Part shown: piece after piece, positions 1 through 4,792 of the stretch
Layout: each line of letters opens with the position of its first letter
Numbering within the stretch: the stretch's first letter is position 1
DNA from: Candidatus Zambryskibacteria bacterium CG_4_9_14_3_um_filter_40_16
GTDB lineage: Bacteria; Patescibacteriota; Minisyncoccia; Phycocordibacterales; Zambryskibacteraceae
Reading direction: 5' to 3'
DNA length: 10,807 nt
Assembly: GCA_002791475.1 (NCBI GenBank)
Contig: PFXE01000004.1
Span: 1-10,807, forward strand
Position numbers and translations under genes: made by a program
The notes under the pieces: generated by a model
Told to the model about the DNA's origin: nothing
The model's database searches: none
The model's input: only the letters and a program-made list of their open reading frames with translations

Positions 1-137
1 AGGAACATTTTTTCTTTTTGGGGTTGCCGAGTGAAGCGAGGCGGTGGCGGGGCTTTCGTGGAGCGTACGATTTAATTTAGAGCTACCACGCGCTCCGCGC
101 GTGCGAAGCATCAGCGATTTTGAAATAGGTGCGAGCT
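1..137. other. GC-rich non-coding stretch with perfect 7-bp hairpin
   Basis: No convincing gene. Bases about 20-110 are clearly richer in G+C than the rest of the window. They contain CACGCGC (87-93), a 3-base loop TCC, and GCGCGTG (97-103), a perfect inverted repeat. Two forward frames are open from the left edge, to stops at 73-75 and 78-80, so the tail of an upstream protein cannot be excluded, but neither frame gives a peptide I recognise. It may be the end of an upstream gene, a dispersed repeat, or a structured element. Confidence 0.4.
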
Positions 138-146
138 TGGTAAAAT
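118..146 (+). promoter_or_regulatory. Candidate extended -10 promoter (TGG-TAAAAT)
   Basis: TAAAAT (141-146) is preceded by TGG (138-140), an extended -10 arrangement, with TTTTGA at 118-123 seventeen bases upstream as a poor -35. A transcript would start near 153, run through a small hairpin, GGGTTT (170-175) with AAACCC (178-183), and could continue into the pilin gene at 253. It resembles the extended -10 elements elsewhere in the window, but there is no independent support. Confidence 0.35.
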
Positions 147-214
147 AGAGACACCAAAACAGAACTTATGGGTTTGAAAACCCGTCTTGCTATTTTATTT
201 GTGTAGCAGTATTC

Positions 215-243
215 TTGAATTAAAGTTAGATTGATACTATAAA
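215..243 (+). promoter_or_regulatory. Promoter of the pilin-like gene
   Basis: TTGAAT (215-220) and TATAAA (238-243) are separated by exactly 17 bases, a good match to a housekeeping-sigma promoter. The predicted start site falls near 250, only about three bases before the ATG at 253. There is no Shine-Dalgarno sequence, so the mRNA would be almost leaderless. Confidence 0.6.
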
Positions 244-252
244 TACGCAACA

Positions 253-783
253 ATGAATTTGATTGAATCTGTAATTCGCCGATTAAAAAATGACAAGAAA
301 CCACAAAAGGGATTCACTCTCATTGAAATTCTTGTCGTCATAGGAATTATCGCGATTTTGGCGGCTATAGTAATAATCGCCATTAACCCATCAAGGCAGT
401 TCGCGCAGGCCCATAACACTCAAAGAATAAGCGGAGTAACCGCCATACTAAACGCCGTGGGTCAAAATATAATAGACAATAGGGGAACATTTACATGCGC
501 GATAGACATTGCCGGAAGTTCAACCCCGATAACAATTCCCGCCACATCAACAATAATTAAAAAGGAGGACGGAGTGGACCTTAGACCTTGCATTGTCCCA
601 ACTTATATTTCAGAAATCCCAGTAGATCCAACATCTGGGAGTAATTCGTGTGATGAAGATTTGGAATGTTCAACCGGGGATTATAATACAGGCTATGAAA
701 TTTTCAAAAACGCAACAACCAGCAGGATAACCGTAACCGCCCCTGATGCCGAATTAAACCAGACCATATCAATTACTCGTTAA
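253..783 (+). CDS. Type IV pilin-like protein (prepilin with N-terminal methylation motif)
   Basis: A 176-residue prepilin. A basic leader of 20 residues ends in Lys19-Gly20, followed by Phe21-Thr-Leu-Ile-Glu25, the classic prepilin peptidase cleavage and N-methylation site with the conserved Glu at mature position +5. Residues 21-45 form the hydrophobic helix that anchors the subunit and packs the pilus core. The rest is a small globular domain, rich in Ser/Thr/Ile, with four cysteines (82, 113, 133, 139); Cys133 and Cys139 lie where a pilin D-region disulfide would sit. In the family, mature subunits are processed by PilD and polymerise outside the membrane for attachment, motility or DNA uptake, or serve as pseudopilins of a secretion system. 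No other pilus genes are adjacent, so the exact role (major, minor or pseudopilin) is open. The start at 253 is the only ATG before the motif and sits just behind a good promoter. Confidence 0.9.
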   Translation: MNLIESVIRRLKNDKKPQKGFTLIEILVVIGIIAILAAIVIIAINPSRQFAQAHNTQRISGVTAILNAVGQNIIDNRGTFTCAIDIAGSSTPITIPATSTIIKKEDGVDLRPCIVPTYISEIPVDPTSGSNSCDEDLECSTGDYNTGYEIFKNATTSRITVTAPDAELNQTISITR

Positions 784-815
784 AACAATTTTGGCTGTTT
801 AATTTAATCAACATT

Positions 816-824
816 TTATCCACA
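816..824 (+). promoter_or_regulatory. DnaA-box-like 9-mer TTATCCACA
   Basis: An exact match to the strong E. coli DnaA box, located in the AT-rich gap after the pilin gene and about 30 bases upstream of the RNA promoter. A near-repeat with one extra base (TTATTACACA, 826-835) follows. There is no dnaA or dnaN nearby and no cluster of further boxes, so an origin is unlikely; it could be a regulatory DnaA site or chance. Confidence 0.3.
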
Positions 825-855
825 CTTATTACACAACTTTAAACACAAAAAACCA

Positions 856-884
856 TTGACTTTTTGTATATATAATAAGAGAAT
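856..884 (+). promoter_or_regulatory. Promoter of the structured RNA
   Basis: TTGACT (856-861) is followed after 17 bases by GAGAAT (879-884), which keeps the A at -10 position 2 and the final AAT. The predicted start, about seven bases on (near 891), coincides with the first base pair of the RNA's closing helix at 892. A perfect TATAAT at 871-876 lies between them but only nine bases from TTGACT; if it were used with another -35, the start would be near 883. Confidence 0.5.
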
Positions 885-890
885 TATGTT

Positions 891-1050
891 AGGTTTATTC
901 TCACCGAGGAACTCCAATAATAAACACACGGGAACCAAGCGCTAGAGCCAAACGACTTTGCCAGGAACCCAAAATTAAAAATAGTGGGGCTCTCCTCAAA
1001 AAGGAGAATGAACCAAAACAAAATCTCGCTTTCGGGCGGGATTTTGTTTT
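891..1050 (+). ncRNA. Candidate structured non-coding RNA, family not recognised
   Basis: No ORF of note is present, but the segment folds. The 5' strand 892-902 pairs with 1004-1014 over 11 consecutive pairs (one G-U), bringing the ends together. Inside, after an ACC / AAAAAG internal loop, GAGG (906-909) pairs with CCTC (994-997), and AGAGCC (944-949) pairs with GGCTCT (988-993). CAAA (949-952) can form a small hairpin with TTTG (957-960), competing for base 949. Two similar segments, GGGAACC (930-936) and AGGAACCC (963-970), lie in otherwise unpaired regions. The closing helix is followed at once by an intrinsic terminator, and a promoter fits immediately upstream. Length and closed ends recall 5S, SRP or 6S RNAs, but I see none of their signature sequences. 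A riboswitch or leader for the gene at 1087 is the main alternative. Pairings were found by eye. Confidence 0.6.
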
Positions 1051-1051
1051 T
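1015..1051 (+). terminator. Intrinsic terminator after the structured RNA
   Basis: AAAACAAAATC (1015-1025) pairs perfectly with GATTTTGTTTT (1040-1050). The stem continues through a T-G wobble and CGC/GCG, with a loop around 1030-1035. A run of five T (1047-1051) closes the right arm. The A-rich left arm means it could also work on the minus strand. Confidence 0.75.
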
Positions 1052-1070
1052 ACACAAAATGGTTTGGGTA

Positions 1071-1076
1071 TATATT
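1071..1076 (+). promoter_or_regulatory. Candidate -10 element for the HExxH gene
   Basis: TATATT (overlapping TATATA at 1069-1074) lies ten bases before the ATG at 1087, with TTTTAC (1048-1053) at 17-base spacing as a weak -35 inside the preceding terminator. Transcription would begin near 1083, leaving a leader of about four bases. There is no Shine-Dalgarno sequence. Confidence 0.4.
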
Positions 1077-1086
1077 AATATCACAC

Positions 1087-1605
1087 ATGAATAAGAACTA
1101 CATAAATCCGATAAAGTTAATTATCGCAATTTTTGTAATTGTTGTTCTTGTGATTGTAAAAATTTTTGTTTCTTCCTGCAGAGAATCTGTTTGCATAAAA
1201 CCCATTCCCTCTTTTTGGAATTATACCATTTTCCTTGATACCAAAACCGCAACAACCATTTACCCAAATATATATTTGCCCGAAGAAATGTATTCACATT
1301 ACATATCGGGAGAGCTGAGTATAACCGAAAGCTCCGTATTGCTTCACGAAAGAACTCACATAGAGAGGCAGGGCTCTTACGGCCCAATAAAATGGTTATT
1401 CAATTACATCTTTTCAAGAAAATTTAGATTAAACGAAGAGCTTTTTGCCATTAGAAAACAAATGGAATTTCTCGCTTTAAATGGCGAAGATTATGATATA
1501 AACAAGAAAGCAAGCCAATTTTCAAGTCCCACCTACCTCTGGGTTACCACAAAAGAAAAGGCCGAAAAATTGCTAACTCAAATGTGGGATGATGTTGTGG
1601 ATTGA
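1087..1605 (+). CDS. Membrane-anchored putative zinc metalloprotease (HExxH)
   Basis: A 172-residue protein. Residues 9-29 are a hydrophobic segment, so the rest probably faces outside. The segment ends Val28-Ser-Ser-Cys31, close to a lipobox, so it could instead be a lipoprotein, although Lys25 inside the segment argues against that. The only recognisable motif is His87-Glu88-Arg-Thr-His91, the zinc-binding and catalytic HExxH signature. Glu117/Glu118 in the helix after it (Leu-Asn-Glu-Glu-Leu-Phe-Ala) could supply the third ligand, as in gluzincins. The domain is small and lacks the multiple membrane helices of M48/M56 families; I cannot name its family. Substrates are unknown; processing of surface proteins or wall turnover would be guesses. 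The next gene starts 34 bases downstream and may be co-transcribed. This is the only gene in the window ending in TGA. Confidence 0.7.
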   Translation: MNKNYINPIKLIIAIFVIVVLVIVKIFVSSCRESVCIKPIPSFWNYTIFLDTKTATTIYPNIYLPEEMYSHYISGELSITESSVLLHERTHIERQGSYGPIKWLFNYIFSRKFRLNEELFAIRKQMEFLALNGEDYDINKKASQFSSPTYLWVTTKEKAEKLLTQMWDDVVD

Positions 1606-1639
1606 GTTCTCCCCTACTCAAAAACAATACTGCTGTACA

Positions 1640-1777
1640 ATGGATTCTATGATGGGATATGGATACGGAAGTCAGGCATATGGAGTCGGTGAATTGGGAT
1701 TTCTAACTTGGTTGGTTATCCTGATTGACCTTACTCTCCTTGGAATCTGGCTCTGGCAAAAAATTTCACATAAATAA
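1640..1777 (+). CDS. Small Gly/Tyr-rich membrane protein (45 aa)
   Basis: The N-terminus (Met-Asp-Ser-Met-Met-Gly-Tyr-Gly-Tyr-Gly) is rich in Gly, Tyr and Met. One strongly hydrophobic helix follows at residues 20-40, and the protein ends with Lys-Ile-Ser-His-Lys. A longer reading from 1589 adds 17 residues, but these overlap the end of the preceding gene, are polar and Cys-rich, and do not look like a protein N-terminus; I prefer 1640. Met21 or Met22 of the long form (1649, 1652) are also possible starts. No Shine-Dalgarno sequence or clear promoter precedes it, so it is probably transcribed with the upstream gene. Function is unknown; small single-pass proteins of this kind are common in bacterial genomes. 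Confidence 0.6.
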   Translation: MDSMMGYGYGSQAYGVGELGFLTWLVILIDLTLLGIWLWQKISHK

Positions 1778-1805
1778 TATAAAAGCCAAAAGAGATTATA
1801 TTCGC

Positions 1806-1834
1806 TTGCATTATATTTTAATGTGAGTTAGTAT
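1806..1834 (+). promoter_or_regulatory. Candidate promoter of the small acidic gene
   Basis: TTGCAT (1806-1811) and TAGTAT (1829-1834) are spaced by 17 bases; a start near 1841 would give a leader of about 31 bases. A second arrangement, TTGCAC (1840-1845) with TAAATA (1863-1868), also has 17-base spacing and would place the start at the ATG itself (1872). Either would serve the gene at 1872; I cannot choose between them. Confidence 0.45.
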
Positions 1835-1871
1835 GTTCGTTGCACCATTATAAGTTAAATTCTAAATAGTG

Positions 1872-2006
1872 ATGGATGAAAACACACAAGGTGCTTCACC
1901 TATGCCCGAAGAAGAGGTAAAACCCGTAACGGAAGGTGAAGGTACGGAAACCGCTTCTCCCGCAGTAGAGGAGAAGCAAACAGAGGGAGAAGCAAACCCT
2001 ATGTAA
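1872..2006 (+). CDS. Very short acidic, disordered protein (44 aa)
   Basis: The reading frame encodes 44 residues beginning Met-Asp-Glu-Asn-Thr-Gln and ending Asn-Pro-Met before TAA. About 13 residues are Glu or Asp; the rest is dominated by Pro, Thr, Ala, Gly and Ser, with no hydrophobic stretch, so it should be soluble and unstructured. Support for a real gene: it fills most of the space between a plausible promoter and a strong terminator that begins two bases after the stop, and its composition is coherent and not that of random AT-rich translation. Function unknown; it could be a charged linker-like or chaperone-binding peptide. It has no Shine-Dalgarno sequence. Confidence 0.6.
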   Translation: MDENTQGASPMPEEEVKPVTEGEGTETASPAVEEKQTEGEANPM

Positions 2007-2007
2007 T

Positions 2008-2046
2008 ATACAAAAAACGCCCCCAAAAGGGAGGCGTTTTTTGTAT
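2008..2046. terminator. Strong bidirectional intrinsic terminator
   Basis: ATACAAAAAACGCC (2008-2021) pairs perfectly with its complement at 2033-2046 (14 bp), continued inside by CCC/GGG around an AAAA loop with one bulged A. Six A on the left and six T on the right make it work on both strands. It sits between the converging acidic gene (+) and the peptidoglycan-binding/Fn3 gene (minus). Confidence 0.9.
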
Positions 2047-2065
2047 CAATTCCTAAAATTTTATA

Positions 2066-3331
2066 TTAGAGATTTGTTGAGAAAAAACTCTGGCTTGAGG
2101 TGGCAGTGTTACCGCCAGCATCGGTAGAAACAACCAGGTAATAGTATACAGCCGGAGCTGAAAGGTCGGAGAGTTCAAATTCGTGTTCGGTAGACAAACT
2201 GTCAGAGCCCACGGTCAAAGCACCTCCTCCTATTGATACTGGGGTAGAGGTTCCATACCAAACTCTGCCTGTGGCGGAAACATTGGTCGTCCATCTTATT
2301 TTTACTTCATTAGAGTTTATTATGGAAGAGCTTGGAAAAGAAACCGTAATATTGGAAGCAATTTCAGCATCTGTGGTTATAAATGAACCTTCAGTAGATT
2401 CAGTCCCGTTACCGTTTGCATCCATTGAACCAACCTTAAAATAGTAAGTGGTTGAAGCGTTAAGGTTTGAAATTTCAATAGTGTGATTTTTGGAGAATGA
2501 AGAAGAAGACTTCGCAGACGCGCTTGATGTCGCGAATCCAGAAGTCGTACTAAACCAAACATTGCTTGTGGAATTTTCATTTGTTGTCCAAGAAATTCTG
2601 GCTGAATCAGAATCTATGTTATTTACCGCTACTCCTGATATTACTGGTGCTTGAGTATCGGTGGGGTCGGTTCGCCCGCCGTTGTCATTAATTTTTTTGG
2701 CTATCCCTGCTGGTAGGTTCTCACATATTGGAACAATTGGCTTATCATCTCCGCTATGTTTCCTCAACCAACCCGGTGCTATTAAATGACCCGGGGGTAC
2801 ACAGAGACCGTGTCGTTTCCCTCTGTTGCTCACATTACTGTTGTCATCATCCGAATCAAATTCTGAATCATCATCAATTTTTACCAACCCCCTGCCCCTA
2901 AATTCCTCATTCAGTTTTTTCAAGGTTAAGGGTCCCACAAATCCGACCTGTTCAATTCCAAATTTCTTTTGGAAATTCTTTACCGCCTTAGAAGTTAATG
3001 GACCGAAAAACCCAGTAATCAAACCTTCAGGATAAATTGAAGCATCCGCCGCTAATATCGCTTGGAGAGCGGCCACGTCATCACCACTTAGACCCTGGCG
3101 AAGGCCTCGTATTATTTCAACACTACTTTGGACATTTTGAGAAGCAGATACAACCTGCTGTTGTGCTGTCCTTAACGCTTCTATTCTAGTTTGCAAGACC
3201 TTTATTTGTTCAAGCAAACCTTGTATTTGTAATGAAAGATTGGCATTCGCAGATGTCTGTGCAGACGCCGATGTGGTGAAACTTCCAAAAACAAAAACCG
3301 AAAAAATTGCCAACACTATTATTCTGTTCAT
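2066..3331 (-). CDS. Secreted peptidoglycan-binding protein with two Fn3-like domains
   Basis: A 421-residue exported protein. Residues 1-24 form a signal peptide (cleavage likely after Ala-Ser-Ala24). Residues 30-62 form a heptad-patterned coiled coil rich in Leu and Gln. Residues 76-142 are a PG_binding_1-like domain (Leu-Ser-Gly-Asp-Asp-Val near 81-86, Gly-Phe-Phe-Gly-Pro near 107-111, Val-Gly-Pro-Leu-Thr near 132-136), known to bind cell-wall glycan. An Asp-rich linker (152-163) leads to a Cys/Pro segment with Cys177 and Cys203 flanking Val-Pro-Pro-Gly-His-Leu-Ile-Ala-Pro-Gly-Trp. Two fibronectin type III/PAP-N-like beta domains follow (about 227-320 and 328-419), each with an Ile-Ser/Arg-Trp-Thr-Thr-Asn strand and a Tyr-Tyr-(Phe/Leu) strand. 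No catalytic motif is visible, so a wall-associated binding or adhesive role is likely. No membrane anchor or sortase signal is seen. Confidence 0.85.
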   Translation of the reverse strand: MNRIIVLAIFSVFVFGSFTTSASAQTSANANLSLQIQGLLEQIKVLQTRIEALRTAQQQVVSASQNVQSSVEIIRGLRQGLSGDDVAALQAILAADASIYPEGLITGFFGPLTSKAVKNFQKKFGIEQVGFVGPLTLKKLNEEFRGRGLVKIDDDSEFDSDDDNSNVSNRGKRHGLCVPPGHLIAPGWLRKHSGDDKPIVPICENLPAGIAKKINDNGGRTDPTDTQAPVISGVAVNNIDSDSARISWTTNENSTSNVWFSTTSGFATSSASAKSSSSFSKNHTIEISNLNASTTYYFKVGSMDANGNGTESTEGSFITTDAEIASNITVSFPSSSIINSNEVKIRWTTNVSATGRVWYGTSTPVSIGGGALTVGSDSLSTEHEFELSDLSAPAVYYYLVVSTDAGGNTATSSQSFFSTNL

Positions 3332-3467
3332 AATTTAAATTTTATTACTGTTGATTACTACTAATCGCGGACATTACCGCCTTCTATGTCAGACGACTGT
3401 CAAGACCGCTTCTTACAGATTATATCATTTTTACTGTCCCGCCTTTGTGGTTTAGGTACTTACTAAA
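3332..3467 (-). other. Long leader of the peptidoglycan-binding/Fn3 gene
   Basis: From the predicted start site near 3412 the minus-strand leader is about 80 bases, much longer than for neighbouring genes. It contains a 4-bp GC hairpin (GCGG 3367-3370 / CCGC 3377-3380) and a TGTCA direct repeat (3387-3391 and 3398-3402). There is no Shine-Dalgarno sequence before the ATG; the last bases are AT-only. TAAAAT lies seven bases upstream of the ATG on the minus strand and could be a second, leaderless start point. Confidence 0.4.
3419..3427 (-). promoter_or_regulatory. Extended -10 promoter (TGA-TATAAT) of the peptidoglycan-binding/Fn3 gene
   Basis: The minus strand reads TGATATAAT here, a consensus -10 with a TGn extension. 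No clear -35 is seen at the expected distance, which extended -10 promoters tolerate. Start near 3412. Confidence 0.55.
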
Positions 3468-3506
3468 ACACCAATTCTCTCACCGTTTGGGCGAGAGAAT
3501 TGGTGT
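3462..3506 (-). terminator. Intrinsic terminator after the DUF378 gene
   Basis: A perfect 14-bp inverted repeat: ACACCAATTCTCTC (3468-3481) against 3493-3506, with an 11-base loop. Reading on the minus strand the stem is followed by TTTTAG, a short U tract. It lies 24 bases past the stop of the DUF378 gene. Confidence 0.75.
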
Positions 3507-3530
3507 GCGGTGACGTGAGTAGATAGCAAA

Positions 3531-3767
3531 CTACGCTTGGTTTGGAGAAACTTGGGCGCTAGTTTTTTCGCAATCACGACATGTTTTCTTGTGCGTGAAC
3601 AGCTCATAGAGAGCGGAAAGACCCACAAGAACATATATCAAACGGGAAATCAGCGCTCCTTGACCGCCAAATATCACTCCGATGTCCCATGAAAATAGAC
3701 CCTGGACCAACCAATTCAACCCCCCGACAATAAGGAGAATGAACGTGATTTTATGCAATCCTTTCAT
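3531..3767 (-). CDS. DUF378 family small membrane protein with CxxC tail
   Basis: A 78-residue protein with the DUF378 pattern: an N-terminal helix containing Gly15-Gly-Leu-Asn-Trp-Leu (membrane segment 7-24), a short loop with Phe25-Ser-Trp, then a second helix at about 38-57 with Ser-Arg-Leu-Ile-Tyr-Val-Leu-Val-Gly-Leu-Ser-Ala-Leu. Two membrane passes are likely. DUF378 proteins (for example YuzA of Bacillus) have no assigned function. Unlike the usual short tail, this one ends with about 20 polar residues holding Cys63-Arg-Asp-Cys66, a possible metal or redox site. It lies 46 bases downstream of the CAP gene on the same strand and may share its transcript; a weak promoter of its own (TATAAA at 3782-3787, minus) is also possible. 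Confidence 0.85.
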   Translation of the reverse strand: MKGLHKITFILLIVGGLNWLVQGLFSWDIGVIFGGQGALISRLIYVLVGLSALYELFTHKKTCRDCEKTSAQVSPNQA

Positions 3768-3813
3768 ACTTATACGTGTGTTTTATAAAACGACCTTTAA
3801 ATAAAGTATAACA

Positions 3814-4698
3814 CTAGTTTGCTATACATATGTTGAATAACTTAACCTGTTCGTTGTAATTATTTATAAACCCTTTAGCTATTGCGTTTTTGGAGTTGAT
3901 TTCTTTTGCCAGAGCGTTATATTCTTCTACTTTTTGGTTATAGTTTTCTCTGTTGCGCTGGCTTTTTTCCATTGTTTGAAGCTCCTCTTGCACTATATCA
4001 ATTTGAACTTTAAGAATATCTATTTCCGAAACAATTGAGTCAATCTGTCCCTTAAGAACATTGCTTACGGTGGGACATTGCGACAGTGGTTTTGAAAAAA
4101 TCTGAACCCCAATCCATGTACTCTTCCCTTCATATCCCCCCCTGCCTACCGCCACACCAAGATTGGTAAATTTTGGATTTAAAATATTGGCACGATGACC
4201 TGGGGAATTCATCCATGCGCCAACGAGTGTCCTGTCGTCTTCAAAATTGCCCAAAGCTATGTTTTCACCTATTGAAATATATTCATACATAAAATCATCC
4301 GCGACGGTAGAAGCTGATTCCCCTATGGGTGAAACATGTTCAAAATATTGCCTTGCGAACATATCAGAAAGTCTTTCTTCCGCCACTTTGTTGAGTCCCG
4401 AGTCATTCAAAAGCGCGGACAAACCTATATTCGCTCTTTCTTTGTTGGTAAACGCAAAAACTCCCGGATTGGTTAGATATGATCTGGATGATTCAATTTT
4501 GGAAACCAAACTACCAGGGGTACTGACCTCTTTCTGGATGTTCTGCAAAATGTCCAGGCTGTTTCCGTTTTTTATAAAATCCGAAATTTTATTGAAAGAG
4601 CCCCGTGTATTCAGGTACCAAAACAATGACAAGCTTGCAACAATGGTGGCAAGCACGATAAAAATAACGGCTAACTTCTTGAATTTAATTTTTCCCAT
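3814..4698 (-). CDS. Membrane-anchored CAP/SCP-domain protein with C-terminal coiled coil
   Basis: A 294-residue protein. A basic start (Lys3, Lys5, Lys7, Lys8) precedes a membrane helix at 9-28 with no obvious cleavage site, so it is probably a type II anchored exoprotein. Residues 80-203 form a CAP domain (CAP/SCP/PR1, COG2340 type): Phe-Thr-Asn-Lys-Glu-Arg near 83-88, Tyr118-Phe-Glu-His121-Val-Ser-Pro, Gly144-Glu145-Asn-Ile-Ala, and Trp162-Met-Asn-Ser-Pro-Gly-His168-Arg-Ala-Asn-Ile-Leu. His121, Glu145 and His168 match the conserved metal-binding cleft of the family. Residues 215-290 are a long charged helical region with coiled-coil character. Cys208 and Cys291 bracket this region and might join. 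Bacterial CAP proteins are secreted, often involved in surface or wall functions, with no agreed enzymatic activity. Gene order suggests CAP then DUF378 as one operon. Confidence 0.88.
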   Translation of the reverse strand: MGKIKFKKLAVIFIVLATIVASLSLFWYLNTRGSFNKISDFIKNGNSLDILQNIQKEVSTPGSLVSKIESSRSYLTNPGVFAFTNKERANIGLSALLNDSGLNKVAEERLSDMFARQYFEHVSPIGESASTVADDFMYEYISIGENIALGNFEDDRTLVGAWMNSPGHRANILNPKFTNLGVAVGRGGYEGKSTWIGVQIFSKPLSQCPTVSNVLKGQIDSIVSEIDILKVQIDIVQEELQTMEKSQRNRENYNQKVEEYNALAKEINSKNAIAKGFINNYNEQVKLFNICIAN

Positions 4699-4739
4699 TT
4701 ATTTTTGCGAATACAATACAAATTGTGGAGTGAAAGCAC

Positions 4740-4748
4740 ATTATACCA
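4740..4748 (-). promoter_or_regulatory. Extended -10 promoter (TGG-TATAAT) of the CAP gene
   Basis: The minus strand reads TGGTATAAT, identical to the element before the DsbA-like gene (6723-6731). Start near 4733, giving a leader of about 35 bases without a Shine-Dalgarno sequence. No good -35 at 17 bases. Confidence 0.6.
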
Positions 4749-4767
4749 GATTATTTTTTGCTGATTT

Positions 4768-4792
4768 TTGACACTTAGAGTCAATGATTGAC
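4768..4792. promoter_or_regulatory. Operator-like inverted repeats between the CAP gene and hisS
   Basis: Two overlapping palindromes made of TTGAC/GTCAA: TTGACACTTAGAGTCAA (4768-4784, one mismatched pair) and the perfect odd palindrome GTCAATGATTGAC (4780-4792). The second overlaps TTGACC (4788-4793), the possible hisS -35. This is the arrangement expected of a dimeric repressor or activator site, but the regulator is unknown. Confidence 0.45.

Noticed and set aside
816..890. A replication origin next to the DnaA-like box
   Set aside because: Only one exact box and one degenerate copy are present, with no dnaA, dnaN or rpmH nearby.
891..1014. The structured RNA as 5S rRNA, SRP RNA or 6S RNA
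   Set aside because: Length and paired ends are suggestive, but the conserved 5S CCGAAC loop, the SRP tetraloop region (GGAA flanked by GGUC/AGCA) and the long 6S arms with a central bubble are not visible. No rRNA genes are adjacent.
1603..1605. TGA as a sense codon (code 25 of Gracilibacteria/Absconditabacteria)
   Set aside because: The only TGA stop ends the HExxH gene at a sensible place, and no other gene has an in-frame TGA; the standard code explains everything.
1589..1639. Longer form of the small membrane protein starting at 1589
   Set aside because: The added residues overlap the end of the previous gene and look like an arbitrary polar translation; the natural head begins at 1640.
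4247..4771. 174-codon + frame opposite the CAP gene
   Set aside because: It is the antisense shadow of a well-supported CAP-domain gene and encodes nothing recognisable.
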